Of a DNA stretch of 64,000 bases, positions 23,957 through 32,821 are shown piece after piece (within the stretch, counting starts at the first letter, position 1; each line of letters starts with the position of its first letter). Source of the DNA: Alcanivoracaceae bacterium (lineage in GTDB: Bacteria; Pseudomonadota; Gammaproteobacteria; Pseudomonadales; Alcanivoracaceae); assembly GCA_029212745.1 (NCBI GenBank), contig JARGOL010000013.1, forward strand, positions 1-64,000, given 5' to 3'. The position numbers were made by a program, and so were the translations under genes. The notes under the pieces were generated by a model that saw only the letters and a list, made by a program, of their open reading frames with translations, was not told the DNA's origin and ran no database searches.

Positions 23957-24962
23957 TGCCACGCCGATGAAGCCCAAGCCGCGGCCGGGCAAGCCGCCGC
24001 GGCGGCAGAGCGGCGCACGCACCGCGCGCACGTCACTGCGCGACCGGCTGGAAAGCTGGCGCCACCATCACCTGGCATCCGCCCGTGATGCCGCCCGGCG
24101 CATGGTGCTGACACCAGCGTCATCCATCATGACCGTGCTGGTCATCGCCATTGCGCTGTCGCTGCCGGCAGGCCTGTCGGTGCTGCTGGACAACCTGCGT
24201 GCCGTCACCAGTGGCTGGGATGGCAACGCGCACCTGTCGGCCTTCCTGCACATGGACATCGACGAGGACCGCCAGCGGGCGCTGGCGAGCGAATGGCGCG
24301 GCCGTGATGACGTACTGCGTACTGAAGTGATTACCCGCGCTGAAGCGCTGGAGGAATACAAGCTGCTGTCCGGCTTCGGTGATGCCCTGGACGCGCTGCC
24401 GGAGAATCCGTTGCCGCCACTGGTCATCGTGTTCCCGAAGAGCACGTCACCGGCAGCACTGGAGCGCCTCAAGGAGGGCCTGGCCGAAGCGCCGCAGGTG
24501 GATGTGGTGCAGCTGGACCTGGAATGGGTGCGACGCCTGTACGCCATGATCGACCTGGGTGAGCGCATCATCGGTGCGCTGGCGCTGGCACTTGCACTGG
24601 CGGTGGTACTGGTGGTGGTCAACACCATTCGCCTGGCCATCGAGAGCCGGCGCGAGGAAATCGTGGTGGTGAAGATTGTTGGCGGCACCGATGGTTTCGT
24701 GCGTCGGCCGTTCCTGTATACCGGCTTCTGGTATGGCCTCGCCGGCGGTGTGCTGGCAGTGATCCTGGTGCAGCTGGCGTTATGGTACATCGCCACGCCG
24801 GTGGACAGCCTGGTGTCCCTGTACCAGAGCGATTACCGCATGGTGGGACTGGACGGCGAAGCAGTACTGACGCTGCCGGTGTTCGCCGGGCTGCTCGGCC
24901 TGATGGGGGCATGGCTTGCGGTATCACGCCACCTCAAGGACATCGAGCCTCAGGCGTTCTGA
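23946..24962 (+). CDS. ftsX: Cell-division protein FtsX
   Basis: The 338-residue product has a basic N-terminal tail (KPKPRPGKPPRR), a first membrane segment (about 60-80), a large periplasmic loop and three C-terminal membrane segments, as is usual for FtsX. GAGGAGGG lies just before the ATG at 23946. It partners FtsE. rpoH, which follows ftsX in many gammaproteobacteria, is not here; a convergent GIY-YIG gene overlaps the last 13 bases. Confidence 0.95.
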   Translation: MGRNATPMKPKPRPGKPPRRQSGARTARTSLRDRLESWRHHHLASARDAARRMVLTPASSIMTVLVIAIALSLPAGLSVLLDNLRAVTSGWDGNAHLSAFLHMDIDEDRQRALASEWRGRDDVLRTEVITRAEALEEYKLLSGFGDALDALPENPLPPLVIVFPKSTSPAALERLKEGLAEAPQVDVVQLDLEWVRRLYAMIDLGERIIGALALALALAVVLVVVNTIRLAIESRREEIVVVKIVGGTDGFVRRPFLYTGFWYGLAGGVLAVILVQLALWYIATPVDSLVSLYQSDYRMVGLDGEAVLTLPVFAGLLGLMGAWLAVSRHLKDIEPQAF

Positions 24963-25258
24963 TCCAGCGCCAGCTGCGCCAGCAACGACGCAGCGTCCGG
25001 CGCCTGTTTGACCAGTGTTTCCTTGGCCGCCTTGCTGAGCCGCTTGACCCGCCATTCCGCCTTTGACGCCAGCGACCGATCCCCCAATGCCACGCTGTAG
25101 ACCAGCGATAGCTGCTTGCGCGCGCGCAGGTAGCGGGCGCCGGGCTTGCTGCCGGCGCCGGCATGCTCCTGCAGCCGTCGCGCCACATCCGTGGTGATAC
25201 CGGTGTACAGCGACGCATCATGGCTGCGGACGATGTAGAGAAACCAGGTGGCGGCCAC
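24950..25258 (-). CDS. GIY-YIG domain protein (UPF0213-like)
   Basis: The product of about 102 residues starts at a GTG with GGAG five bases upstream; an ATG at 25309 without a ribosome binding site is the alternative. It contains FLYIVRSHDASLYTGIT (GIY-YIG core, about 6-22), R28/R29 in VARRLQEH, and a late KAEWRVKRLSKAAKETL. Such small single-domain proteins resemble the YhbQ type, whose nuclease activity on DNA is reported. It overlaps the end of ftsX convergently and diverges from rlmA. Confidence 0.87.
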   Translation of the reverse strand: MAATWFLYIVRSHDASLYTGITTDVARRLQEHAGAGSKPGARYLRARKQLSLVYSVALGDRSLASKAEWRVKRLSKAAKETLVKQAPDAASLLAQLALDQNA

Positions 25259-25347
25259 GCGGGCTCCGTGTGCTGTCTGTTGTGCGCCAGTATACTTGAG
25301 CGCGTTCATGGCCGGACACCGGCCGCCCGCCAGAAACGGAAACACCA

Positions 25348-26190
25348 ATGGCCTATTCACACCTTGTCTGCCCGCTGGATGGCGCACCACTGACCACCGT
25401 GGCCGGGTCGCTGCATTGCGCCAATGGCCACCAGTTCGATATCGGCAAGCCTGGTTATGTGAACCTGTTGCCCGTGCAGGCAAAACGCTCGCGCGCGCCC
25501 GGTGACAGCAAGGCGATGATCGATGCCCGCCACGCTTTCCTCAACGGCGGCGCCTATGACGGCATCAGCACGGCGCTCAACCAACGTTTGCGGGCGACAG
25601 TGGATGCGCCAGTGAATGTGCTGGATGCCGGCTGTGGCGAAGGCTTCTATCTCAAGCGCCTGGTCACGGCGCTGGGCGCGCAGGCGGGTGACTTCTACGG
25701 CATCGACATTTCCCGTGACGCCATTCGCCGCGCCGCGCGCGGCAATGACGCCGCCACCCGCCACGGCCAATGGCTGGTGGCCAACAACACCTGCCCGTGC
25801 GTGACGCCGGGCCATGTGGATCACCTGTTATGCCTGTTCGGCTTCCCGGCCTGGCCGGCGTTTGCCGCCGTGCTGAAACCCGGGGGCCGGGTGTGGCTGG
25901 TGGAGTCCGGCCGGGATCACCTGCGCGAACTGCGTGCGGTGCTGTATCCGGATGTGCGCGACAAGCCGCTGCCGTCACTGGGCGATGCAGAACGTGCGGG
26001 CTTCATTTTGCAGGACCATGACTGCCTGTGTCGGCAGGCCGTTACCCTCGACAGGAAACAGCTGGGCAACCTGCTGGTGATGACACCCCATTTCTACCGG
26101 GCGCCGAAAGAAGGGCGCGACAGGGCGTTGGCGCTGGACGGATTACAGGTGACCGTGGATGTGTCGTTGCGGGTGCTGGCAACAGCTTGA
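25348..26190 (+). CDS. rlmA: 23S rRNA (guanine-N1)-methyltransferase RlmA
   Basis: The 280-residue product matches RlmA: an N-terminal zinc-finger region (VCPLDG ... HCANGHQFDIGKPGYVNLLPVQ), KRSRAPGDSKAMIDARHAFL (about 47-65), the SAM motif VLDAGCGEG (91-99) and MTPHFYRA near the end. It methylates a guanine around position 745 of 23S rRNA. One oddity: the usual CPxC is CPLD here, so one of the four zinc ligands is Asp (D11); C8, C24 and H28 remain. A TATACT at 25291 may be its -10 box. Confidence 0.92.
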   Translation: MAYSHLVCPLDGAPLTTVAGSLHCANGHQFDIGKPGYVNLLPVQAKRSRAPGDSKAMIDARHAFLNGGAYDGISTALNQRLRATVDAPVNVLDAGCGEGFYLKRLVTALGAQAGDFYGIDISRDAIRRAARGNDAATRHGQWLVANNTCPCVTPGHVDHLLCLFGFPAWPAFAAVLKPGGRVWLVESGRDHLRELRAVLYPDVRDKPLPSLGDAERAGFILQDHDCLCRQAVTLDRKQLGNLLVMTPHFYRAPKEGRDRALALDGLQVTVDVSLRVLATA

Positions 26191-26233
26191 CGCGGGGGCG
26201 CCGGTGAGGCTTGGGGCGTGTGCCACCAGAGGG

Positions 26234-26296
26234 TTCGCGGCGTACACGCCGCTCCTACGGGGAGGTTGGGTGCAGGAGCGGCGTGTGCGCCGCGAA
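26234..26296. repeat. REP-like inverted repeat, family A
   Basis: Two 23-base arms, from TTCGCGGCG to GCTCCT and from AGGAGC to GCCGCGAA, are reverse complements with a single mismatch, separated by about 17 bases. This resembles the paired REP elements (BIME) of pseudomonads with the core GTAGGAGCGGC. It lies between convergent rlmA and the CNNM gene. Partial copies occur at 27656 and 32699. Confidence 0.85.
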
Positions 26297-26330
26297 TGGC
26301 CGCCACCGGCAGGCCGCCCCCAACACTGCC

Positions 26331-27416
26331 TCAGGAATCCGCCGGTTCCTCCGGCGGGTCCAGCAACCCCAGCGCCCGGGCACGGGTTTCCCAGTTCTTG
26401 CGCGCCAGCGTCTGCATGTCTTCCACCACATCCAGTTCGTCGACGATCTCCAGGCCCAGCAGGGTTTCGATCACATCTTCCATGGTGACGATGCCGGCCA
26501 TGCCGCCATAGTCGTCGGTGACCAGGGCAATGTGTTCCCGCTTCTGCAGGAACCAGTTGAACAGGGCCGGCAGCGGGAAGGTCTCGTTGACGACCTTGAT
26601 CTCGCGGCGGATCTCCGCCAGCGTCTTGTCGCCATTGCCATGCGCCTGTTCCGCCAGCAGTTCACTGCGCAGGATGTAGCCGGTGACATTCTCGCGATGG
26701 TTTTTCTCGAACACCGGGATGCGCGAGAAACGCAGCTTCTGGTTGGCGTGGAAAAATTCCGCCACCGTGGTTTCCTGTGACGCGGTCTTTACCACCATGC
26801 GCGGGGTCATCACATCCCGGGCGGTGACATCCTGGAACTGCAGCAGGTTCTGGATGATGGCGGACTCTTCTTCCTCGAACACCCCTTCCTGGGCGCCGAT
26901 TTCCGCCATGGCCATGAACTCGGAGCGGGTAAAGACGCTGGCGGACTTGTCTTTCTTCAGTGCGCGGGTAATCAGCTGGCAGGCCCACACCAGCGGGTAG
27001 AGCAGGGTGATGATGAGGCGCAACGACGTGACCGTGAACCGCACCAGCTCCTGCCAGTAATTGGCGCCGATGGTCTTGGGCACGATCTCGGAAAGAATCA
27101 GCACACCCAGGGTCATCAGCGCCGGCACCAGCAACGAGGTGATGAGCGGGTTGGCCTCGGCCCAGATCAGCGCGGCCTGCTGGCCGACGCCAATGGCGCC
27201 CACGGTATGGGCGATGGTGTTGAGCGTCAGGATGGCCGCCAGCGGCTGGTCGATGTTGGCCTTGAAGTTCTGCAGGGTGTGGCCAAGGCTGCTGCCTTCC
27301 TCCACTTTCATGCGCGCGTAGGAGGGCGTGATGGACAACAGCACCGCCTCCCACAGGGAGCACAGGAAGGAAATGACGATGGCTATCAGGAAGAAGGTAA
27401 TCAGCAGGGTGTACAT
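26331..27416 (-). CDS. CNNM/CorC-type transporter with CBS domains
   Basis: The 361-residue product has a DUF21/CNNM membrane domain with four hydrophobic segments (about 1-25, 58-85, 92-118, 127-150, including ILSEIVPKTIGANYW), then two CBS domains (about 200-330; VMTPRMVV and DDYGGMAGIVTMEDVIETLLG). It lacks the C-terminal CorC_HlyC domain of longer relatives. Family members are linked to magnesium, cobalt or sodium export; the substrate is not certain here. Confidence 0.9.
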   Translation of the reverse strand: MYTLLITFFLIAIVISFLCSLWEAVLLSITPSYARMKVEEGSSLGHTLQNFKANIDQPLAAILTLNTIAHTVGAIGVGQQAALIWAEANPLITSLLVPALMTLGVLILSEIVPKTIGANYWQELVRFTVTSLRLIITLLYPLVWACQLITRALKKDKSASVFTRSEFMAMAEIGAQEGVFEEEESAIIQNLLQFQDVTARDVMTPRMVVKTASQETTVAEFFHANQKLRFSRIPVFEKNHRENVTGYILRSELLAEQAHGNGDKTLAEIRREIKVVNETFPLPALFNWFLQKREHIALVTDDYGGMAGIVTMEDVIETLLGLEIVDELDVVEDMQTLARKNWETRARALGLLDPPEEPADS

Positions 27417-27508
27417 GGGTGCTTCAGCGTCGCGGATGACTTGCAGACACTAGCATATTTTTGTGGCGGCCGGCGTGGTGGCACAGTGCTTTGTCCGCGT
27501 GGTGGGTG

Positions 27509-27627
27509 CCCTCTCCCCGGCCCTCACCCCGGCCCTCTCCCACAGGGAGAGGGGACGTTTTCGGATGGGCCAGCTGTTTCTGCTGGGTCCCCTCTCCCTG
27601 TGGGAGAGGGCCGGGGTGAGGGCACAT
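27509..27627. repeat. Dispersed long inverted repeat, family B, full copy
   Basis: Two arms of about 35 bases (27520-27554 and 27589-27623) are almost exact reverse complements; each arm also folds on itself through CCCTCTCCC/GGGAGAGGG. The loop holds GACGTTTTCGGATGGG. Related copies lie at 32727, 33837, 35284 and 40839. It sits in the 273-base gap after the CNNM and aldolase genes. Confidence 0.88.
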
Positions 27628-27655
27628 CAGCACACGATACGAGACAGCAAATGAA

Positions 27656-27682
27656 CCGACGCCCTACACGGCGCTCCTGCAG
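27656..27682. repeat. Partial REP-like element, family A
   Basis: CGCCCTACACGGCGCTCCTGC corresponds to one arm of the element at 26234 with small changes. It lies just before the 3' end of the aldolase gene. Confidence 0.5.
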
Positions 27683-27689
27683 TAAAGGC

Positions 27690-28457
27690 TCAGGTATCGA
27701 AGCCGGGGTTGGCGCGCTTCAGTTTGCGCAGCAGGCCCGGCCACGCCAAGGCGCCACCAAGCCCCTTGGTGACCTGCTCGGCCTGGGCCTGGATGCCGTC
27801 GACGATCTTCTGGTTGACCGGGATCAGCGCCTTGCCACCCGCCATGGCACGCACCTGGATCATGCAGGACGCCTCGAAGATATACATGCCCAGGAAGGCG
27901 TCGGCGATGCTGGCACCGACGGTGAGCAGGCCATGATTGCGCAGCATGAGGAAGTTGTTGCTGCCCAGGTCTGCCACCAGGCGCGGCTTTTCCGCCTCGT
28001 TCAGCGCCACCCCTTCATAGTCGTGATAGCCCAGCGACGACAGCACGAACAGCGACTGCTGCGACAGCGGCAACACGCCGTCTTTCTGTGCTGACACGGC
28101 GACTCCGTTGATGGAATGGGTGTGCATCACGCACTGGGCATCCTCACGCCCGGCATGCACGGCACTGTGAATGGTGAAGCCTGCCGGGTTCACCGGGAAC
28201 GGCGAGTCCTCCACCTTGTTGCCGTCCTGGTCCACCTTGACCAGGCTCGAGGCGGTGATCTCGTCGAACATCATGCCGTAGGGGTTGATCAGGAAATGGT
28301 GCTCCGGGCCGGGCAGGCGCGCCGAAATATGGGTAAAGACCAGGTCGTCCCAGCCATACAAGGCCACCAGCCGGTAGGCAGCGGCCAGGTCCACCCGCAA
28401 CGCCCATTCCTCGTCAGATACCTTGCCCTTGAGTGAAGGTATTTCGATGTCGGTCAT
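27690..28457 (-). CDS. Class II aldolase/adducin family protein
   Basis: The 255-residue product has the zinc-ligand motif HTH at 112-114 and H175 in RNHGLL, plus the glycine-rich FTHISARLPG (41-50). Class II aldolases such as FucA split sugar phosphates, but many paralogues, including this group without a phosphate pocket that I can recognise, have unknown substrates. Length and motifs are complete. It stands alone on the minus strand. Confidence 0.87.
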   Translation of the reverse strand: MTDIEIPSLKGKVSDEEWALRVDLAAAYRLVALYGWDDLVFTHISARLPGPEHHFLINPYGMMFDEITASSLVKVDQDGNKVEDSPFPVNPAGFTIHSAVHAGREDAQCVMHTHSINGVAVSAQKDGVLPLSQQSLFVLSSLGYHDYEGVALNEAEKPRLVADLGSNNFLMLRNHGLLTVGASIADAFLGMYIFEASCMIQVRAMAGGKALIPVNQKIVDGIQAQAEQVTKGLGGALAWPGLLRKLKRANPGFDT

Positions 28458-28564
28458 GCTGCTCTCCCTGTACTGTCGTCATGTCTCATGGTCCGGCCAC
28501 CAGTGTGGCGGCCGCGCCAGAACCTGCCTTGTACGCAACGGTCACGCCCGCCGACAGCGGCGAT

Positions 28565-29320
28565 TCATGGTGCCGCCGGCGACGGATAGGCGGTCAGCAC
28601 CTTGGCGGAATCCTGCGTCATGCGGAACACGATCAGGGCGCTGGCGCGCAGGCCTTCCACTTCTGCCACCATGCCCACGTCGCGGGCATAGAACACGTAG
28701 CGACGGTCATCGGCGTTGAGCGGGCCGACATTGAGCGTGTATTTCTCCTCGATCAGTACCGCGTCGAACTCGCCAGCCGGTACCCGCACCCGGTAGGCGC
28801 CCAGGTAACGACGGCTGGCATCCAGGGAGCCACGGTGGGCCACCTCACCGGTATCCGGCAACTGGTACACGGTGAGGGTGTTGTCACTGCGCCAGCTGTC
28901 GCCCACCTGCGTGCCCGGGGGCAGGGTGATGCCCGGTTTTATTTCCACGCGATAGCCGTGTTCCAGGTCGGTTTCGGTATGCAGGCGGATGCCCTGGCCG
29001 TCCACTACATCGATGCCCTCGATCAGGCTCTCGCCCACATGGCGGGTCCATGCCAGTTTCGGCCGTGCCGGGTCCGGCGTATGCCGCTCCAGCTGTTCCA
29101 CCTTGCCATGATCATCGCCGGCCACGTAGCGGTAACGGTATATCCCTTCCTGCCGGCCCACCCAGTTGGTCGGATCCTGGATCACCGGCGCGTCAATCTC
29201 CCTCAGCACCACACCGTCACCCAGCTGGTCGATATGTTTTGCCACTTCCTTGTCGGCAAACAGCCCCTGCGCTATTGCCGCTGCGGGCAGGCACAACAGC
29301 AGCGTAAGCACGCGCCTCAT
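28565..29320 (-). CDS. Secreted hypothetical protein in an operon with AraC regulator
   Basis: From the ATG at 29320 the product has 251 residues, a signal peptide (RRVLTLLLCLPAAAIAQ) and a beta-rich mature part (GDSWRSDNTLTVYQL, YRVRVPAGEFDAVLIEEKYTL, YARDVGMVAEVEG). The last feature recalls DUF3108-like domains, where a sugar- or lipid-binding beta-barrel is supposed, but I am not sure. Its start overlaps the AraC gene by four bases, so both are co-expressed. Confidence 0.68.
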   Translation of the reverse strand: MRRVLTLLLCLPAAAIAQGLFADKEVAKHIDQLGDGVVLREIDAPVIQDPTNWVGRQEGIYRYRYVAGDDHGKVEQLERHTPDPARPKLAWTRHVGESLIEGIDVVDGQGIRLHTETDLEHGYRVEIKPGITLPPGTQVGDSWRSDNTLTVYQLPDTGEVAHRGSLDASRRYLGAYRVRVPAGEFDAVLIEEKYTLNVGPLNADDRRYVFYARDVGMVAEVEGLRASALIVFRMTQDSAKVLTAYPSPAAP

Positions 29321-30336
29321 GATGACGCCGCCCGGCGACGCCATTCGCCGGGGGATTGCCCGGTCCAGCGGCGGAACGCCTTGTGGAAGGCGCTCGGGTC
29401 GGTAAAGCCGAGCAGGTATGCCGCCTCGGTGATGGAGGCGTCCTTGCGGCGCATCAACTTGCAGGCAAGGTCGTGGCGCACAGCATCAACGCTGTCGGCA
29501 AAGGTCACACCCTCATCATCCAGCCGCCGTTGCAGCGTACGCACCGCCATGCCCAGGTGTTCGGCAGCATCACGGATGCGCGGCACTCCGCGCGGCAGGG
29601 CATGGACAATGAACTGCTTGAGCCGCTGTGGCAGGGAATCATCCGGGTCGTTATGACGTGCCTCCATCCGTTCCAGCAGGGTCTGGAACAGATCCGGGTC
29701 CGGACAGGCGCAGGCAAGCCCCAGCAGATCGGCATCAAATCGGACTTCGTTGTAAGCCTGTTCGAACGCCGGCGTGGCGCCCAGCAGCTCCCGGTACAGC
29801 GCTACATCCGCTGGCGCCGCATGGCGGAAGGAGACCGCGTTGAAGACCAACCGCGGGTGATGCACGGGATCGGTGAGGAAACGCGCGATACCAAGGATTT
29901 CCGACAACTCGTACTCCACCACCGGGCGAATGTACGCGGGGTCGTAATCGCCGGTGTCAAAGCGCAGCACCACTTCGTCGCCCTGCAATTCGATATCGGC
30001 GTGGGTGGCATCCTCGGGAATGGCCTGGAAGCGCACCAGCTGGGCGGCCACATCGCCCAGGCTGGGACTGGTGACAATGATGCTGGCCAGCGGCCCGTAG
30101 ATGGCCGGATTGAAACGCCGCGCACCGAGCAGGCCCGGCACCGGATCACCACTTTCCTCAATGGCCAGGTGCCAGGCCCGTAACAGCACATCGAAAGGCA
30201 CGCGGTTGTCCGGGTGTTCCAGTTCAGCGGTATCGAGCCCGGCGCGCGCCAGCACCGCACGACCGTCCAGGCCCAGCTCGGCCATCACTTGCATCAGCGA
30301 TTGCAGGTAATGGACAGATGCGGAGGGCGACGCCAT
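29317..30336 (-). CDS. AraC-family regulator (arabinose-binding-domain type)
   Basis: The 339-residue product has the N-terminal domain found in OruR/ArgR-like AraC members (LARAGLDTAELEHPDNRVPFDVLLRAW at about 30-56, in part) and a C-terminal double helix-turn-helix from about 240 (RIRDAAEHLGMAVRTLQRRL, then ITEAAYLLGFTDPSAFHKAFRRWTGQSP). It diverges from the PLC/lectin gene at 30553 with 216 bases between them, where an inverted repeat lies, so that gene is a likely target. Confidence 0.9.
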   Translation of the reverse strand: MASPSASVHYLQSLMQVMAELGLDGRAVLARAGLDTAELEHPDNRVPFDVLLRAWHLAIEESGDPVPGLLGARRFNPAIYGPLASIIVTSPSLGDVAAQLVRFQAIPEDATHADIELQGDEVVLRFDTGDYDPAYIRPVVEYELSEILGIARFLTDPVHHPRLVFNAVSFRHAAPADVALYRELLGATPAFEQAYNEVRFDADLLGLACACPDPDLFQTLLERMEARHNDPDDSLPQRLKQFIVHALPRGVPRIRDAAEHLGMAVRTLQRRLDDEGVTFADSVDAVRHDLACKLMRRKDASITEAAYLLGFTDPSAFHKAFRRWTGQSPGEWRRRAASS

Positions 30337-30453
30337 GGCGGTTTCCTGTTGTCGTTATTCGAGACGCGGGGCCATCAGTGGAAAGGGTTACCCATTCTCC
30401 CGGCCTTGGCAACAACGGCTGAAAATAGCCCCCTGTGGCACCGCAGGACACTG

Positions 30454-30480
30454 TGCTGGCATGGCCCGATATTGCCAGCA
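30454..30480. promoter_or_regulatory. Inverted repeat between AraC and PLC genes
   Basis: TGCTGGCA and TGCCAGCA are exact complements with an 11-base spacer. It lies about 75 bases before the PLC gene and 118 bases before the AraC start, a fitting place for a regulator. No experimental link is visible. Confidence 0.5.
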
Positions 30481-30552
30481 TGCGGCATCGTGGCATGTTA
30501 GGCGCACAAAAAATGCCCCCGGGCAGATGAGAATAACAAGGGAGAGAAGATC

Positions 30553-32628
30553 ATGAGCCATGTCCTGAGCCGGCTTGCCGTTACCCTGCTGGTGACATTA
30601 CCCCTGCTGGCCCACGCCGGTGCGGTGGAAGACCACCAGTCCAGCTGGGCCTACCGCGCGCTGATGCTGCAACTGAAACTGGACGAGGAAGCGCCGCTGT
30701 CGCAGGCCACGTTCCTTGGCACCCATAACTCCTACAACGCCAGCGCCTACGCCACCCTCTACCGTTACCTGGACCCGAACCAGAAGCTGTCGATCACCGA
30801 CCAGCTCCGCGTCGGCGCCCGGGCGCTGGAACTGGATGTGCACTGGTACTTCAAGTTCGACGGCTTCAGCAGCGGCAACAACCTGCTGCTGTGCCACGGC
30901 CAGGACAATCACCTGGGCTGCTCCACCGGTGACCGTTACTTCCGTGACGGCGTGCGCGAGATCGGCAACTGGCTGAGCCGGCCGGAGAATGCCGGCGAGG
31001 TCATCCTGCTGTACATCGAGGACCACATGGACGGCCAGTACGGCAAGGCCATCGATATCCTCGAGAATTACCTCGGCAACCGCATCTTCCGTCCGTCCGG
31101 CGCCAGCTGTGAGGGCATCCCCATGGACATCACCAAAGGGGATGTCCTGCGTGCCGGCAAGCAGGTGTTGCTGATCACCGACGGCTGCAACAACGCCGAC
31201 TTCAACAAACTGGTGTTCGGCGGCATCGGCAACAGCCTGTCCGGCTATCCCACCGCCTCGGCGCGTAACATCGGCAGCTGCGATGAGGGCCGGTACTCAC
31301 GCGCGTTCCAGGATGACCACATCATTCGCTACAACGAGGACCGCACCAACCTGTCGTCCGTGTTTGGCGATCCGGGCCCGCGCATCGATGCACCGCTGCT
31401 GAGCGAGATCCTCAAGTGCGGCGGCAACCTGGCCGGCATGGATGACCTGGTGGCCGGGGACGGCCGCCTGCAATCCGGCTCCGGCATCTGGAGCTGGGGC
31501 GCCAATGAGCCCAACAACGTCAACAATGAAGACTGTGCGGTGAGCCGCCCGGATGGCCGCTTCAACGACCTGCAGTGTGGCGCCTCGCGCCGCTTCGCCT
31601 GTGTCGACGGCAATGGCAGCTGGCTGGTCACCAATGTGTCCGGACGCTGGGTGGACGGCGACAATGCCTGCTTCAATGCCACCAGTGGTACGCATCGCTT
31701 TGCGGCGCCGCTGAGCAGCTACCAGAACGAGCAGCTCAAGGCGGCCAAGAGCCTGGCCGGCGTGGGCAGCGTGTGGATCAACTACGACGATCGCGAGAAA
31801 GAAGGTGTATGGCGTGCCAACGGCCACGGTGCCGCCGAGAAAGTGGTGTTCGAGGAGATCCGCAGTTTCCAGGGCAGCAAGTGCCTGGACGATTCCAGCA
31901 CCCGCGCCAGCAACGGCGCCAATGTGCACCTGTGGGATTGCCACGGCGGCCAGAACCAGCGCTGGCACATGGACAGCAACGGCCTGATCCACTCGGCCGT
32001 GAACTACCGCATGTGCCTGACCCTGCCCGGCGCCGGCACCTGGAACGGCAACAGCCTGAAGATGGCGCCGTGCACCGGCGGTGCCGACCAGCAGTTCGCC
32101 TGGGGCGGTGATTTCATTCGCCTGGCCAGCAACAGCAGCCGCGCCATCGCCACCTACAACAGCAACAACGGCGCCGACGTGGTGATCTGGGACGTGCTCG
32201 ACAAGGCCAACCACAAGTGGCACGGGGTGAAGTGGGTGGAGCTGGTCTCCGGCATGGGCACCTGCCTGGACCTGGACCACCAGCGCACCGGCAATGGTTC
32301 CAACATCCAGAGCTACAGCTGCAACCACAGTGCCGCGCAGGTGTGGGGCCTGGACCGCAAGGGGGCGATCCACAGTGCGGTGAACTTCAACAAGTGCGTG
32401 GACCTGTATGCCTTCCGTACCGGCAACGGCTCCAACATCGTGATCTGGGACTGCAACGGCAAGGACAACCAGAAATGGGACTGGGTGGGCCGCAGCCTGC
32501 GCGCCCGTATTGCCTCCGGCAGTGCGTTGGATATCTCCGGTGCCAGCAGCAGCAACGGTGCCAACATCCACCTGTGGGGTTACCACGGTGGACCGAACCA
32601 GCAGTGGTACCAGGTGCCGGCCCAGTAA
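30553..32628 (+). CDS. Secreted PI-PLC-like protein with lectin domains
   Basis: The 691-residue product has a signal peptide (LAVTLLVTLPLLAHAG). Residues about 50-230 match a PLC X-type TIM barrel: GTHNSYN (56-62, H58) and LLLCHG (H115) supply two catalytic histidines, with ELDVH (93-97) between. Residues about 313-350 resemble a C-type lectin core (WSWGANEPNNVNNEDC, then FNDLQCG and FACVD). Residues 438-691 are ricin-B-type trefoil repeats with QxW-like ends (QNQRW, ANHKW, AAQVW, DNQKW, PNQQW). It should act outside the cell on phosphoinositides or a related lipid while binding sugars. GGGAGAGAAG precedes the ATG; a strong terminator follows. Confidence 0.87.
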   Translation: MSHVLSRLAVTLLVTLPLLAHAGAVEDHQSSWAYRALMLQLKLDEEAPLSQATFLGTHNSYNASAYATLYRYLDPNQKLSITDQLRVGARALELDVHWYFKFDGFSSGNNLLLCHGQDNHLGCSTGDRYFRDGVREIGNWLSRPENAGEVILLYIEDHMDGQYGKAIDILENYLGNRIFRPSGASCEGIPMDITKGDVLRAGKQVLLITDGCNNADFNKLVFGGIGNSLSGYPTASARNIGSCDEGRYSRAFQDDHIIRYNEDRTNLSSVFGDPGPRIDAPLLSEILKCGGNLAGMDDLVAGDGRLQSGSGIWSWGANEPNNVNNEDCAVSRPDGRFNDLQCGASRRFACVDGNGSWLVTNVSGRWVDGDNACFNATSGTHRFAAPLSSYQNEQLKAAKSLAGVGSVWINYDDREKEGVWRANGHGAAEKVVFEEIRSFQGSKCLDDSSTRASNGANVHLWDCHGGQNQRWHMDSNGLIHSAVNYRMCLTLPGAGTWNGNSLKMAPCTGGADQQFAWGGDFIRLASNSSRAIATYNSNNGADVVIWDVLDKANHKWHGVKWVELVSGMGTCLDLDHQRTGNGSNIQSYSCNHSAAQVWGLDRKGAIHSAVNFNKCVDLYAFRTGNGSNIVIWDCNGKDNQKWDWVGRSLRARIASGSALDISGASSSNGANIHLWGYHGGPNQQWYQVPAQ

Positions 32629-32647
32629 GGATTTTATTGCGCACTTG

Positions 32648-32671
32648 AAGGGGCCTGCGGGCCCCTTTTTT
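32648..32671 (+). terminator. Rho-independent terminator
   Basis: An eight-base stem (AAGGGGCC/GGCCCCTT) with a TGCG loop is followed by a run of Ts ending at 32671, 20 bases after the PLC/lectin stop. Confidence 0.92.
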
Positions 32672-32698
32672 ATGAGCGACGTGTTTCCGTTCTCAATG

Positions 32699-32760
32699 CC
32701 GGCGCGGCATGTATGTCGCGAATGGCCCTCACCCCCTCTCCCTGAGTGAGAGGGGCTTAA
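32699..32760. repeat. Partial family A and family B repeats
   Basis: GGCGCGGCATGTATGTCGCG then AATGGC resembles one arm of the family A REP; CCCTCACCCCCTCTCCC then TGAGTGAGAGGGG resembles a single arm of family B. Both are incomplete and lie between the terminator and the structured stretch at 32822. Confidence 0.6.
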
Positions 32761-32821
32761 TACGACCAGCCTTTCGGGTTGGCACCCTCACTTCCCCGTT
32801 GAACGCGCCGAGAAGCGCAGC

